A stretch of DNA of 47,542 bases from Verrucomicrobiales bacterium (GTDB taxonomy: Bacteria; Verrucomicrobiota; Verrucomicrobiia; Limisphaerales; UBA9464). A program made the translations under genes and the position numbers. The notes below the pieces were generated by a model. That model made no database searches. It saw nothing but the letters and a program-made list of their open reading frames with translations, and had not been told where the DNA came from. Positions 9,198 through 18,426 of the stretch are shown here, in pieces. Positions within the stretch are counted from its first letter, which is position 1; each line of letters starts with the position of its first letter. The stretch covers positions 1 through 47,542 of the forward strand of contig JAIYBC010000038.1 of the NCBI GenBank assembly GCA_027488845.1, in the 5' to 3' direction.

Positions 9198-11012
9198 TCA
9201 GTCCATCTTGTCGATCTCGTCGGCCCTGTTGCTTCCGGCCTTGGAGGCCATCCGGGTGCGGCTGCCGGTCATGCGGGTCTCCGCGGGATTGTTCGGCCGC
9301 AGCATGCGCTTCTGACGTTCCCGGTCGCCGGCGGTCTTCACGACGTGGATCGGCTTGCCGGTGTTGATGTCGAGTCCGGTGACGTACATCGCCGCCGAGC
9401 CGGTCATCGGCAGCGGGATGAAGTCCTGGACCTGTTGGAGGTTCCACTTCTCCTTCTTCAGGAAATTCTCCACCGCGCCCATCTCCTTCTCGCTGCACCC
9501 GGGGAAGCTCGAGATGAAGTAGGGCACGAGGTACTGCTCCTTGCCGGCCTCCTCGCTCAACTCGAAGAACTTGTCCATGAACGCCGGGAAGTCGCCGGCC
9601 GGCTTGCGCATGCGGCGCAGGACGTCGGGGTTCATGTGTTCGGGTGCCACCTTCATGTGGCCCGAGACGTGGTTCTGCACGAGTTCCTTGAGGTACTCCG
9701 GCGTCCGGAGCGCCACGTCCATGCGGATGCCGGACTGCACGAACACGTGTTTGACCCCCTTTTGGCCGCGGGCGCCGCGGAGCAGGTCGAGTCCGGCCTT
9801 CTCGTTGATCTCGAACACCGGGCAGATCGAAGGCCAGAGGCAGCTCGGCCGATGGCACTTCTTGCATTCCTCGGCATGGCCGTTGCGCGCGCCGTAGAGG
9901 TTGGCGGTGGGCCCGCCGAGGTCGGAGACGGTTCCACGGAAGCTGTCGGACTCGGTCAGCCGCCGGATCTCCTTGAGCACGGAATCCTGGGTGCGGCTGG
10001 AGAGGAACTTCCCCTGATGGAAGCCGAGACCGCAGAAGGTGCATCCACCCGGGCAACCGCGGGAGACGATCACCGAGTCCTTGATCGTGGCCCAACCGGG
10101 GATCGGTTCCTTGTAGCTCGGATGCGGGAGCCGCACATACGGAAGGTCGTAGATGGCGTCGAGATCCGGGCCGTCGAGGGGCATTGCCGGCGGCTCCTGC
10201 AGCAGGGCGCGGTTGCCGTGCATCTGGACGAGGCGGCGTCCGCTGTAGGGAGTCTGCTGCGCCTCGACCACCTTCGTCAGGCGCATCAGCAACGCCTTGT
10301 CCGCCTGCAGCTCCTCCCAGGAAGGCAGAATGATGCAGTCGCTGAAGTCGGACTCGGCGGTGGCCTTGGCCCCGAGAAACAGAGCGGTCCCGGGAATGCC
10401 GCCGAAGTCCTTCCGGCCGGCCTCGAGGCGCGAGACGATCTCCCTCACCGCCCGTTCACCCATGCCGTAGACCAGAACGTCGGCCTTGGCGTCGGCCATG
10501 ATCGACGGACGCAGCTTGTCTTCCCAGTAGTCGTAATGGGCAACGCGGCGCATCGACGCCTCCATGCCACCGAGGACGACCGGGACTCCGGGAAACGCGC
10601 GGCGGGACATCTGGGTGTAGACCAAGGCCGCGTGGTTCGGCCGCTTTCCGGGCGTGCCTCCCTCGCTGTAGACGTCCTCCTTCCGCTTGTGACGCGCCGC
10701 CGTGTAGTTCGACAGCATCGAGTCCAGGTTGCCCGCGGTGACGCCGACGAACAGCCGCGGCGTACCCATCACCTGCACGGAATCCGCACGGGTCCAATCC
10801 GGCTGCGCCACGATTCCCACACGCAGTCCCATCGCCTCCAACACCCGGCCGATCACCGCGGCGCCGAAGGACGGGTGGTCCACGTAGGCGTCGCCGGTGA
10901 TCAGGAGGACGTCCAATTCGTCCCAGCCACGGGCCTTCATCTCATCCCGGGTCATCGGAAGAAACGCTCCCGGCTTCCGGGACTTGGCAAATTGGATCGG
11001 GGACGACGACAT
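9198..11012 (-). CDS. YgiQ-family (UPF0313) radical SAM protein
   Basis: A protein of 604 residues. The N-terminus FLPMTRDEMKARGWDELDVL and ITGDAYVDHPSFG is the YgiQ signature, and a B12-binding-like fold precedes the radical SAM core. The cluster motif is Cys320-x3-Cys324-x2-Cys327 (GCPGGCTFCGLGF). YGARNGHAEECKKCHRPSC adds further cysteines of the family. The reaction is unknown for the whole family; a [4Fe-4S]/SAM radical mechanism is expected in the cytoplasm. The start at 11012 gives MSSSPIQFAKSRKPGAF, the usual distance before the conserved block; a longer frame upstream runs antisense to the AAA+ gene and is rejected. The C-terminus (TRMASKAGSNRADEIDKMD) is family-typical only in being basic. 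Confidence 0.92.
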   Translation of the reverse strand: MSSSPIQFAKSRKPGAFLPMTRDEMKARGWDELDVLLITGDAYVDHPSFGAAVIGRVLEAMGLRVGIVAQPDWTRADSVQVMGTPRLFVGVTAGNLDSMLSNYTAARHKRKEDVYSEGGTPGKRPNHAALVYTQMSRRAFPGVPVVLGGMEASMRRVAHYDYWEDKLRPSIMADAKADVLVYGMGERAVREIVSRLEAGRKDFGGIPGTALFLGAKATAESDFSDCIILPSWEELQADKALLMRLTKVVEAQQTPYSGRRLVQMHGNRALLQEPPAMPLDGPDLDAIYDLPYVRLPHPSYKEPIPGWATIKDSVIVSRGCPGGCTFCGLGFHQGKFLSSRTQDSVLKEIRRLTESDSFRGTVSDLGGPTANLYGARNGHAEECKKCHRPSCLWPSICPVFEINEKAGLDLLRGARGQKGVKHVFVQSGIRMDVALRTPEYLKELVQNHVSGHMKVAPEHMNPDVLRRMRKPAGDFPAFMDKFFELSEEAGKEQYLVPYFISSFPGCSEKEMGAVENFLKKEKWNLQQVQDFIPLPMTGSAAMYVTGLDINTGKPIHVVKTAGDRERQKRMLRPNNPAETRMTGSRTRMASKAGSNRADEIDKMD

Positions 11013-11056
11013 AAGCTCGCACCAGAAAAGCCCACATCCCCCGCCGAAGCAACCAG

Positions 11057-11093
11057 AAGCGGACTGTTTTTGTCCGCTTTTGAAAAAGCGGAC
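11057..11093. promoter_or_regulatory. Palindromic element between ygiQ and the AAA+ gene
   Basis: Three alternating copies of AGCGGAC/GTCCGCT occur here. The right-hand part (11072-11093) is a perfect 10-bp dyad, GTCCGCTTTT / AAAAGCGGAC, with a GA centre; the left copy AAGCGGAC (11057-11064) can compete for the same arm. It lies in the 136-bp region between divergent start codons. It could be an operator or mutually exclusive hairpins in the leader RNA. No known binding site is recognised. Confidence 0.45.
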
Positions 11094-11148
11094 GGGGGTG
11101 TATTCCATCGCGGCCGGGGCGGCCCCGCGGGTAGGTTCGCGGGAAGGC

Positions 11149-14100
11149 ATGAACGAGGACATCCGAGCCCTCATCGACGGCATCCGCCGGGGCCAGTACG
11201 AGGACGCGGGCGAGAAGATCGCGCTGCTGGCGGCGGCGATGCTGGAGCAGGCGACGGACCCGGCGTTGGTGGTGCATTTGCTGCAGGCGCCGCAGGAGCC
11301 GTTGCGTCGGGCGGTGCTGGCGTTCCTCGAGGAGCGACCGGAAGCCGTGCCGATGCCGGAGATCCTGCGGCGTCTGACCGACACCAGCGAACGGGTCCGC
11401 ACCGTTCTCGCCCGGATCCTCGGCAGGATGCCGGGATCGGAGACCACGGAGGCGCTGGGGCGCCTGGCGACGGATTCCAGCTCGGAGGTAAGGGAATCGG
11501 CCGTCGAGGCGGCGGCGGGGAATCCGGCCCTGACCGACGTCCTCCTCGGAAGGCTCGCCTCGGACTCCGACTGGGCGGTCCGACAGCAGTCCGCGAAGTC
11601 GCTCGCCGGCGTCGAGATCACCCGGACGGCGACGGGACTGCTGCGGGCGCTGGGGACGGACAGCGATGCGGACGTCCGCGGCACCTGCGCGGAGCAGCTG
11701 GAGACGGCGTTGGCCGCCGGTCCCGAAGGCGGCGGAACCGCCTGGGAGGTGGACTCTGAGGTGCTGCCGGCCGCGCGAAAGCAGGTCGCCGCGATGGAAC
11801 GCGTTCCCCGCCTGAAGGCGTGGCTTACCTCGAACACCGATTCGACGGTCGATCCGAGGGAACTCGCCCGCTTCGGCACCGACCTGACGACGCAGTCCAC
11901 ATCGGGTTCGCTCGCCCGCGGCTTCCGCCTCGAACGGGCCGTGGAAACCCTGGCCGCCCGCCTGTCCTCGCCGAAGCCGCGATCCGTCGCACTGATCGGG
12001 AGGTCGGGAACCGGAAAGACGACGCTCGTCCACGAGTTGGTGCGCTTCCTCGCCCGACCCGAGAACGGCGCGTGGCGGGTGGTGAGGATGTCGCCGACCG
12101 ACTTCATGGCGGGAACCCGCTATGTCGGGGACTGGGAGACCAAGGTGGCGGAGCTGATCGAGGCGGTGCGCCGACCGCGCCGGGTGCTGCTCTACATCCC
12201 GAACCTGTCGGACCTGGCGGCGATGGGACGATGGTCCAAGTCCGATGCGAATGTCGCCACGGCCCTCGCTCCGTACCTGGAGGACGGAAGCCTGGTGATC
12301 CTGGGGGAGAGCACGCTCGACGAGTTCGAGAGGGGCCTCGGTTCCGACCTCACGCTTCGGCGGCTTTTCGATCGGGTGCTGGTGGAGGAGCCCACCGTCG
12401 AGGAGACTCGCGGAATCCTCATGGAGGTCCGCGGATCGGACGAGGCGTTGCTGGCGGATTCGGTCCTGGGTTCGCTCCAGGAAATGGGCGAGGCCTTCCT
12501 GGGGCACCTGGCTCGGCCGGGAAGCTCGGTTCCGTTGCTGAGGGCGGTCCTCGCCGCGGCCCACGAGCGGGGCCGCCCCGTCACCCGGCGGGACGTGTTG
12601 GAAACCCTTTCGGTGTCCACCGGCATCCCGGCGGACCTGCTCGACGACGCGACGCCGCTGGATCCGGCCGCGATGGCGTCCTTCTTCCAAGGCCGGATCC
12701 TGGGACAGGACGAGGCGGTCGCCGCGGTGGCGGACACCGTGACCCTGATCAAGGCCGGTTTGAACGATCCGCAGAAGCCGTTCGCCGTCCTGCTCTTCGT
12801 GGGACCGACCGGCGTGGGCAAGACCGAGCTGGCCCGGGCCCTGGCGGAATACATCTTCGGGGATCCCGCCCGGCTCCAGCGCTTCGACATGAGCGAGTTC
12901 GCCGGCCCGGATGGCTTCGTCCGACTGATCGGAGGACGCGGCGAAAACGGGCTGCTGACCGACGCGGTGACGCAGCGGCCGTTCTCCGTGGTCCTGCTGG
13001 ACGAGATCGAGAAGTCGCATCTCAACGTCTTCGACCTGCTGCTCCAGCTCTTCGACGCAGGACGGCTCACGGACGGCCGCGGGCGAACCGTCGACTTCCG
13101 TCGGACCATCGTGATCCTGACCTCGAACGTGGGAGCCGAGTCGACGTCGGCCCCACTCGGCTTCGGACGTCAGGCGGACCGTGCCTCCGCGGACGGCGAC
13201 CGGACGTTCAAGGAGTTGTCGCGGTTCTTCAGGCCCGAGTTCCTGAACCGCATCGACCGCATCGTCGAGTTCAAGGCGTTGACCCTCGAGACGGCCGAGA
13301 AGATCGCGCGTCGCGAACTGGAGCTGGTGTTGCAACGCAGCGGCATCCGGCGCCGTGGCCTCGCGGTCACGCTGTCCCCCGAGGTCAACGCGCTGCTGGT
13401 CCGCGAGGGCTACTCCCGGCAGTTCGGGGCGCGGCCGATCAAGCGGACGGTCGAGCGGTTGGCCCTCCTGCCGCTCGCCCGGGCCCTCGCCGCCGGCGGC
13501 GCGGAACCGGGAAGCCTCGTGCATCTCCATCTGCGCGACGACGCCGTTTCGGTCTCGGTCACGCGTCCGCCGGAGTCTCCGGCTGTACCTTCGTCCAAGG
13601 TCGGTGGCGGCCGGAAACGTGGTCGCAATCCGGTGGAGATGCTGGGCCGACGGATCCTGGAGCTGATGCCGCTCGCGACTCCGTTGCTGGATTCGAAGAG
13701 CCGGCTGGTGGATTCGACCCGCACGCCCGATTTCCATCGGGACGCCGTCGCCAGGGCGCGCGTGTTCGACGAGATCGGCCGCATCGACCGCTTCGCGTCG
13801 CGGATCGCCGCGGTCCGGGACGGGATCGTCCGGCTGCAGTCCGACAGCGAGACCACCGATCCGGCCGAGGCGTTGGCGGAGTTGGAGTCGGAAGTGGAGC
13901 ACCTCGAGAAGGTGGTCGTGGCCGCCGACGATCCCGCGGGATTGGCGGATGCCTTCGTCCTGATCGTGCGCGTGCAGGGCCAGGGAAACCCCATCGAGGC
14001 GGTGGACTCGCTGATGGGAACCTATCTGGGAACGGCGACGCGACGGCGCTTCGAAGGCGGGATCGTGGGAACCCTCGACGAACCACGCCAGGACGCCGCA

Positions 14101-14613
14101 CTGCTGGAGATCTCCGGCCTTGGAGCCGCGGGATTGTTCCGCAACGAGGCCGGTCTCCACGAGTTCCATCGGCGGCGGCGGACCCGCAATCCGCGCAACG
14201 GTCGGGAGGAGACGCAGGACGACTCGACGCTGGTGCGGGTCGAGGTGGTCCCGGTGCTGGGCGAACCGCCGGCGCGATTCGCCACCCTCGTCCGATTGAA
14301 GGCGGTCGAAGGCCCGCCTTCGGAACGTCTGGGAGACCGGCCCGTGTTCCGGATCACCGGCTTCCATGAGGCGAGCATCCGATCCCTTTCCCTCGATTTC
14401 CCCGGACCGAGGACGGAGGCCTTGGAGCGGGCGGCCCGCTATTTCCACGCGCTGGTCGAGTCGAAACCCGGGAGCCCGCCCGACGGCCTGATCCGGCGCT
14501 ACGACATCGGCATCGGATCCAGGATCAAGGATCTGCGGACGGGCCGGACGACGAGCCGGCTGGCGCAGTTCTTCCGGGGCCGCATCGACCTTCCGGAAGG
14601 CGCGCCGGAGTGA
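11149..14613 (+). CDS. HEAT repeats + ClpB-like double AAA+ + degenerate release factor 2-like domain
   Basis: A protein of 1154 residues. Residues about 30-215 contain HEAT-like repeats (SERVRTVLARILGRM; SSSEVRESAVEAAAGN). The first AAA+ module has Walker A GRSGTGKTT (about 284) and pore loop GTRYVGDWE, but the Walker B acidic pair is replaced (LLYIPNLSD where ClpB has FIDE). The second module is ClpB D2-like with Walker A GPTGVGKTE (552-560), Walker B VVLLDEIEKSH, FRPEFLNRID and sensor-2 GARPIKR. It lacks the GYVG pore loop (RLIGGRGENGLLTDA). No long M-domain separates them. From about 845 on it parallels peptide chain release factor 2, ending SRIKDLRTG (about 1121-1129), but GGQ and the stop-codon reading motif are absent. 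The start ATG follows GGGAAGG. A ribosome-associated remodelling role is an inference. Confidence 0.85.
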   Translation: MNEDIRALIDGIRRGQYEDAGEKIALLAAAMLEQATDPALVVHLLQAPQEPLRRAVLAFLEERPEAVPMPEILRRLTDTSERVRTVLARILGRMPGSETTEALGRLATDSSSEVRESAVEAAAGNPALTDVLLGRLASDSDWAVRQQSAKSLAGVEITRTATGLLRALGTDSDADVRGTCAEQLETALAAGPEGGGTAWEVDSEVLPAARKQVAAMERVPRLKAWLTSNTDSTVDPRELARFGTDLTTQSTSGSLARGFRLERAVETLAARLSSPKPRSVALIGRSGTGKTTLVHELVRFLARPENGAWRVVRMSPTDFMAGTRYVGDWETKVAELIEAVRRPRRVLLYIPNLSDLAAMGRWSKSDANVATALAPYLEDGSLVILGESTLDEFERGLGSDLTLRRLFDRVLVEEPTVEETRGILMEVRGSDEALLADSVLGSLQEMGEAFLGHLARPGSSVPLLRAVLAAAHERGRPVTRRDVLETLSVSTGIPADLLDDATPLDPAAMASFFQGRILGQDEAVAAVADTVTLIKAGLNDPQKPFAVLLFVGPTGVGKTELARALAEYIFGDPARLQRFDMSEFAGPDGFVRLIGGRGENGLLTDAVTQRPFSVVLLDEIEKSHLNVFDLLLQLFDAGRLTDGRGRTVDFRRTIVILTSNVGAESTSAPLGFGRQADRASADGDRTFKELSRFFRPEFLNRIDRIVEFKALTLETAEKIARRELELVLQRSGIRRRGLAVTLSPEVNALLVREGYSRQFGARPIKRTVERLALLPLARALAAGGAEPGSLVHLHLRDDAVSVSVTRPPESPAVPSSKVGGGRKRGRNPVEMLGRRILELMPLATPLLDSKSRLVDSTRTPDFHRDAVARARVFDEIGRIDRFASRIAAVRDGIVRLQSDSETTDPAEALAELESEVEHLEKVVVAADDPAGLADAFVLIVRVQGQGNPIEAVDSLMGTYLGTATRRRFEGGIVGTLDEPRQDAALLEISGLGAAGLFRNEAGLHEFHRRRRTRNPRNGREETQDDSTLVRVEVVPVLGEPPARFATLVRLKAVEGPPSERLGDRPVFRITGFHEASIRSLSLDFPGPRTEALERAARYFHALVESKPGSPPDGLIRRYDIGIGSRIKDLRTGRTTSRLAQFFRGRIDLPEGAPE

Positions 14614-14940
14614 CCGGCTCCAACGCCGCGCTCCCGAGGTGAAATGCGGCGCCGAGAAACCAACTAGCCCCGGCGGAACCGGAGGCATCCATCAGCACGC
14701 GCCCAGGAGCGGATCCGCTTCCTCGGCGTCCGATGGACCGAGGACACCTTCCTGGATCACGAGGCGCCGGCACGGACGGCATCGAAATCGCCGAACGCAC
14801 CCGAGAGAGCCGGTTCACGGCAGCAAGACACCCCGCGTTGTCGGCGGTCGGTCCCCAGGGGAAAACGGCTCGGTCGTTCCCCTTCCCGTTCACCGCGGGT
14901 TGGCGGCCACCGTCGGAGCTCCTTTCCGACCGGTCGGCCC
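14614..14940. other. Intergenic gap between convergent AAA+ and LysR genes
   Basis: No gene, RNA or repeat was recognised. Short frames exist on both strands without family resemblance. Confidence 0.5.
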
Positions 14941-15873
14941 TCAAGCGGCTTCGGCGGTGTCGGGAATCGGCGTCAGGCAGTCCGCGGCGCTCCGGCAAAG
15001 CCCGATGAAGGTCTCCTCCGCCAGGGTCAGGCGCCGGGCACGCCAATGGAGCACGCCCCACTCGCGTCGTGCCTTGCGCCGGCCCAGGGGCAGCGCCACC
15101 AGGGAACCGTCCCGCAGCTCCCGTTGGGCCACCCAAGGAGCCACGATGCCCACCCCGAGGTTCAGCTTAACCAACTCCTTGATCGCTTCCATGCTGCCCA
15201 ACTCGATGACCGTGTTCAGCACGATCTTCTCCTCGCGGAAGTACTCGTCGAGGATCCGCCATGTCAGGCTCTTCCGGCTGTAGACCACCAGGTTCTGCCG
15301 TGCGACCTCGGCCCTCGGGACGGAACCGGACGCGGCCCACGGATGCAGCGGCGACGCGATGAACACCAGTTCGTCGCCGAACAGATGGGTGAACTGGAAC
15401 CGCTCGTCGGCCTTCAGCTCCATGCTCAACGCCAGGTCGGCACGGTTCGACTCCAGGACCTCCGTGGCCGCCAGCGTGTCGCACGGCTCCACGCTGATGT
15501 GGCTCTGCGGGAAGCTCTCCTTGAACTCCCGCAGCACCGGCGGAAGCAACGAAACGCAAAGGGTCACCGGGGCCGCGATCCTCAGACGCCCCACGCCCCA
15601 CTTCCCCAGGCGCTCGATCCCGGACCGCGCCGAGGACATCTCCAGCAGCACCCGCTCCGCGTGCTGCAACAGATGTTCACCCGCCTGGGTCAGCAACACC
15701 TTCTTGCCCAACCTGTCCAAAAGACGACATCCGATGTCCGTTTCCAGCGCCTTCATCGAGTGGCTGACCGCGGACTGGGTCAGGAAGAGTTCCCGGGCCG
15801 TCTGCGTGAAACTCCCAGTGCGGGCAAGGATGACGAAGGCCTGTAGCTGCCTGCTGTCGAGCGGAGACTTCAT
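14941..15873 (-). CDS. LysR-family transcriptional regulator of the nitrate island
   Basis: A protein of 310 residues. The N-terminal winged helix-turn-helix is SRQLQAFVILARTGSFTQTA through FLTQSAVSHSMKALETDIG. The effector-binding domain follows (LRIAAPVTLCVSLLPPVL; NRADLALSMEL; VKLNLGVGIVAPWVAQREL). It is transcribed away from the nitrate transport and reduction genes, with 95 bases between the start codons, the standard arrangement for a LysR protein that controls its divergent neighbour. Cyanobacterial NtcB is a precedent for LysR control of nitrate assimilation; the actual inducer here is unknown. TTCATGAA, a small palindrome, lies just at the gene start and could be part of an autoregulatory site. 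Confidence 0.9.
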   Translation of the reverse strand: MKSPLDSRQLQAFVILARTGSFTQTARELFLTQSAVSHSMKALETDIGCRLLDRLGKKVLLTQAGEHLLQHAERVLLEMSSARSGIERLGKWGVGRLRIAAPVTLCVSLLPPVLREFKESFPQSHISVEPCDTLAATEVLESNRADLALSMELKADERFQFTHLFGDELVFIASPLHPWAASGSVPRAEVARQNLVVYSRKSLTWRILDEYFREEKIVLNTVIELGSMEAIKELVKLNLGVGIVAPWVAQRELRDGSLVALPLGRRKARREWGVLHWRARRLTLAEETFIGLCRSAADCLTPIPDTAEAA

Positions 15874-15968
15874 TCATGAACCCGTTTCATCGGACCGATC
15901 AAAAGGAATCGGAGCATTAGACGGGCCGGACATGTCGCAAGGGCATCGATACCGCTTAGGAAGGGCCC

Positions 15969-17078
15969 GTGACGAAAGCCACGGCATCCAGGTCCGGCGC
16001 CCAGCCCGAGGGTTCGGCGATCCGTCTCGGCTTCGTCCCTCTCAACGACTGCGCGCCGCTCGTCGTGGCGGCCGAACACGGGCTGTTCCGGCGCCGCGGG
16101 CTCCGGATCCGGCTCTGCCGTGAACTGGGCTGGGCCAGCGTCCGGGACAAGCTCACCCACGGCGAACTCGACCTCGCCCACACCCCGAGCCCGATGCCGT
16201 TCACGCTGCGCTCGGGTCCGGTGCCCGAGGACGCCGTGACCGGCCTCGTCCTGAACCTCAACGGCAACGCCATCACCCTCTCCGAGGAGCTGTGGAAGGC
16301 CGGGGTGCGGGATGCCAACACCCTCGCCCGCCACCTGCGCGGCCTCCGGAACCACGTCCCCACCTTCGGCATCGTCTCCACCCAGTCCAGCCACGGCTAC
16401 CTCCTCCGCAAATGGCTGCTCCGCGGCGGAATCAGTCCCGAGTCCTGCCGCTTCGTCGTCGTGCCGCCTCCCCAGATGGCCGGACACCTCCGCGCCGGAC
16501 ACCTCGACGGGTACTGCGCCGGCGAACCCTGGAACACCGAGGCGGTCGCCGCCGGCGTCGGCTGGATCGCGGCCACCAGCTCCTCCCTCGAACCCCTCCA
16601 TCCGGAGAAGGTCCTCACCGCCCGCGCCTCGTTCTGCCAACGCCACCACGAGGAACACCTCGCCATCATCGCCTCCCTCGTCGAGGCCTGCCGCTGGTGC
16701 GACGATCCCGCGAACCACCCGGAGATCGCCGCGCTCCTCGCCCGACGCGAGTACCTCAACCTCCCCGTCGGACTCCTCCGCGGCGGATGGAGCGGCACCG
16801 TCGACCGCGGCCACGGCCACCTCGTCCCCGACCACGAGTTCACCGTCTTCCATCGCCACGACGCCAACGAACCCTCGCCGGACAAGGCCGCCTGGGTCGT
16901 CAACAACCTGCTCGAACCCGCCTCCAGGTCCGCGTTCCCGGCCCAGTCCCTGGGCCAGGTTTTCCGCATGGACCTCCACCAGGCCGCGGTCGCCCTCGTC
17001 CGCCCCTTCCCGTCCGACTCCTTCCCGACCCAACCGCCATCCCCATCCGCCCATGCCCCTGAAAACTCCCGTCGCTGA
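15969..17078 (+). CDS. NrtA/CmpA-family nitrate-binding protein without signal peptide (NasS-like)
   Basis: A protein of 369 residues from a GTG start preceded by AGGAAGGG. The fold matches the NrtA/SsuA-type periplasmic binding proteins: IRLGFVPLNDCAPLVVAAEH, WASVRDKL, and the hallmark VPPPQMAGHLRAGHLDGYCAGEPWN. The N-terminus (MTKATASRSGAQPEGSA) has no hydrophobic or twin-arginine segment, so it probably stays in the cytoplasm. NasS, the nitrate/nitrite sensor that works with the ANTAR antiterminator NasT, has this property, but no NasT gene is seen here. The C-terminus carries about 20 low-complexity Pro/Ser residues. It overlaps the next gene by 26 bases, so it is first in the nitrate operon. 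Confidence 0.8.
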   Translation: MTKATASRSGAQPEGSAIRLGFVPLNDCAPLVVAAEHGLFRRRGLRIRLCRELGWASVRDKLTHGELDLAHTPSPMPFTLRSGPVPEDAVTGLVLNLNGNAITLSEELWKAGVRDANTLARHLRGLRNHVPTFGIVSTQSSHGYLLRKWLLRGGISPESCRFVVVPPPQMAGHLRAGHLDGYCAGEPWNTEAVAAGVGWIAATSSSLEPLHPEKVLTARASFCQRHHEEHLAIIASLVEACRWCDDPANHPEIAALLARREYLNLPVGLLRGGWSGTVDRGHGHLVPDHEFTVFHRHDANEPSPDKAAWVVNNLLEPASRSAFPAQSLGQVFRMDLHQAAVALVRPFPSDSFPTQPPSPSAHAPENSRR

Positions 17079-18318
17079 CCTCAACCGCCGCCGGTTCCTC
17101 CGCAACACCGCCACCGGCGCCCTTCTCGCCGGTCTCCCCTCCGGCTGGACCGGCAGCGTCTTCGCAGACGACTCCCCGGAATCGCCGAACGTCCGCTTCG
17201 GCATCATCGCGCTGACCGACTGCTCCCCGATCGTCGTCGCCCACGAGAAGGGGTTCTTCAAGAAGCACGGCATCCAGTCCTCCGTGTCCAAGGAGGCCAG
17301 CTGGGCCGTCATCCGCGACAAGCTCCAGACCGGCGACAACCAGGCGACCCACATGCTCATCGGCATGCCCATCGCCTCCACCATGGGCCTCGGCGGTTCC
17401 GCCAAGAAGCCCATGGTCTACCCCTGGATGCTCAACCGGAACGGCCAGGGCATCACCCTCAAGGCCGACCTGGCCGGCAAGGTGAAGGAGGACCCCAAGG
17501 CGCTGAAGTCCTACGTCGAGAAGGCCAAGGGCATCGGCGAGCCGCTCACCTTCGCGATGACCTTCCCGCCTGGCACCCACGCCATGTGGATGCGCTACTT
17601 CCTCGGCGCCGGCGGCGTGAACCCCGACAAGGACGTCAACCTCATCACCATCCCGCCGCCGCAGATGGTGGCGAACATGAAGGTCGGCAAGATGGACGGC
17701 TTCTGCGTCGGAGAGCCTTGGAACGCACGCGCCATCGCCGACAAGATCGGCTTCTCGGCCATCTCGACCCAGGACATGTGGAAGGACCATCCGGAGAAGG
17801 TCTGCGCCTTCCTCGCGGAATACGCCGACAGGAACCCCAAGACCGTGAAGGCCGTGCTCAAGGCCCTCCACGAGGCCAGCGTCTGGCTCGACGACCTGGG
17901 CAACCGGCCCGAGCAGTGCGACATCGTCAGCAAGCCGAGCTACGTCAACTGCCCGAAGGACGTCATCCTCGGACGCCTGCTCGGCGACTACGACATGGGC
18001 GACGGCCGGAAGAAGAAGGACGACGCCTACATGATCTTCAGCCAGCGCAACTGCAACTACCCGCAGCCGAAGTACGTCGCCTGGTGGCTCACCCAGTTCC
18101 GCCGCTGGGGCATGGTCTCCGGCGCACCCGACTACGCCGGCATCGCCGCCAAGGTCGCACGGACCGACCTCTACGAGGACGCCATGAAGGAGATCGGCTT
18201 CGCCCATGGCGGCCGCAGCGACGCCCCCGAAACCCTCTTCGACGGCGTCACCTTCGATCCGAAGGGCGACCTCGAGGCCTACGCCAAGGGCTTCGCCGTC
18301 CACTCGCTCAAGGGTTGA
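17053..18318 (+). CDS. nrtA: Nitrate ABC transporter substrate-binding protein (Tat-exported)
   Basis: A protein of 421 residues. A twin-arginine signal, NRRRFLRNTATGALLAGLP, ends near SVFADD. The mature part has FGIIALTDCSPIVVAHEKGF, WAVIRDKLQTGDNQATHMLIG, and the nitrate-family hallmark IPPPQMVANMKVGKMDGFCVGEPWNA. It binds nitrate (or nitrite/bicarbonate in close relatives) and delivers it to NrtB. The start at 17053 (ATG) lies inside the end of the upstream gene; the frame is open much further upstream but those codons are antisense-like shadow of the first gene, whereas the Tat signal begins just here. It is the clear paralogue of the gene at 15969. The substrate assignment rests on the adjacent reductases. 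Confidence 0.92.
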   Translation: MPLKTPVADLNRRRFLRNTATGALLAGLPSGWTGSVFADDSPESPNVRFGIIALTDCSPIVVAHEKGFFKKHGIQSSVSKEASWAVIRDKLQTGDNQATHMLIGMPIASTMGLGGSAKKPMVYPWMLNRNGQGITLKADLAGKVKEDPKALKSYVEKAKGIGEPLTFAMTFPPGTHAMWMRYFLGAGGVNPDKDVNLITIPPPQMVANMKVGKMDGFCVGEPWNARAIADKIGFSAISTQDMWKDHPEKVCAFLAEYADRNPKTVKAVLKALHEASVWLDDLGNRPEQCDIVSKPSYVNCPKDVILGRLLGDYDMGDGRKKKDDAYMIFSQRNCNYPQPKYVAWWLTQFRRWGMVSGAPDYAGIAAKVARTDLYEDAMKEIGFAHGGRSDAPETLFDGVTFDPKGDLEAYAKGFAVHSLKG

Positions 18319-18426
18319 GCCCCTCCTGACCCGACCCGACCCGGCCGCGCGTCCCAACGGGGATGCGGCCCACCGCCGCCCTGCCAAGGCGCGCGGCCGG
18401 GACAACCCGCATCGAATCCGCACGCC

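Noticed and set aside
11013-12107. Extension of the YgiQ frame by more than 350 codons upstream
   Set aside because: It is antisense to the AAA+ gene, and the family N-terminus begins naturally at 11012.
10942-14688. A 1248-codon open frame antisense to the AAA+ gene
   Set aside because: Composition is biased to Arg, His, Gln and Gly with no recognised motif; the sense strand encodes complete ATPase motifs.
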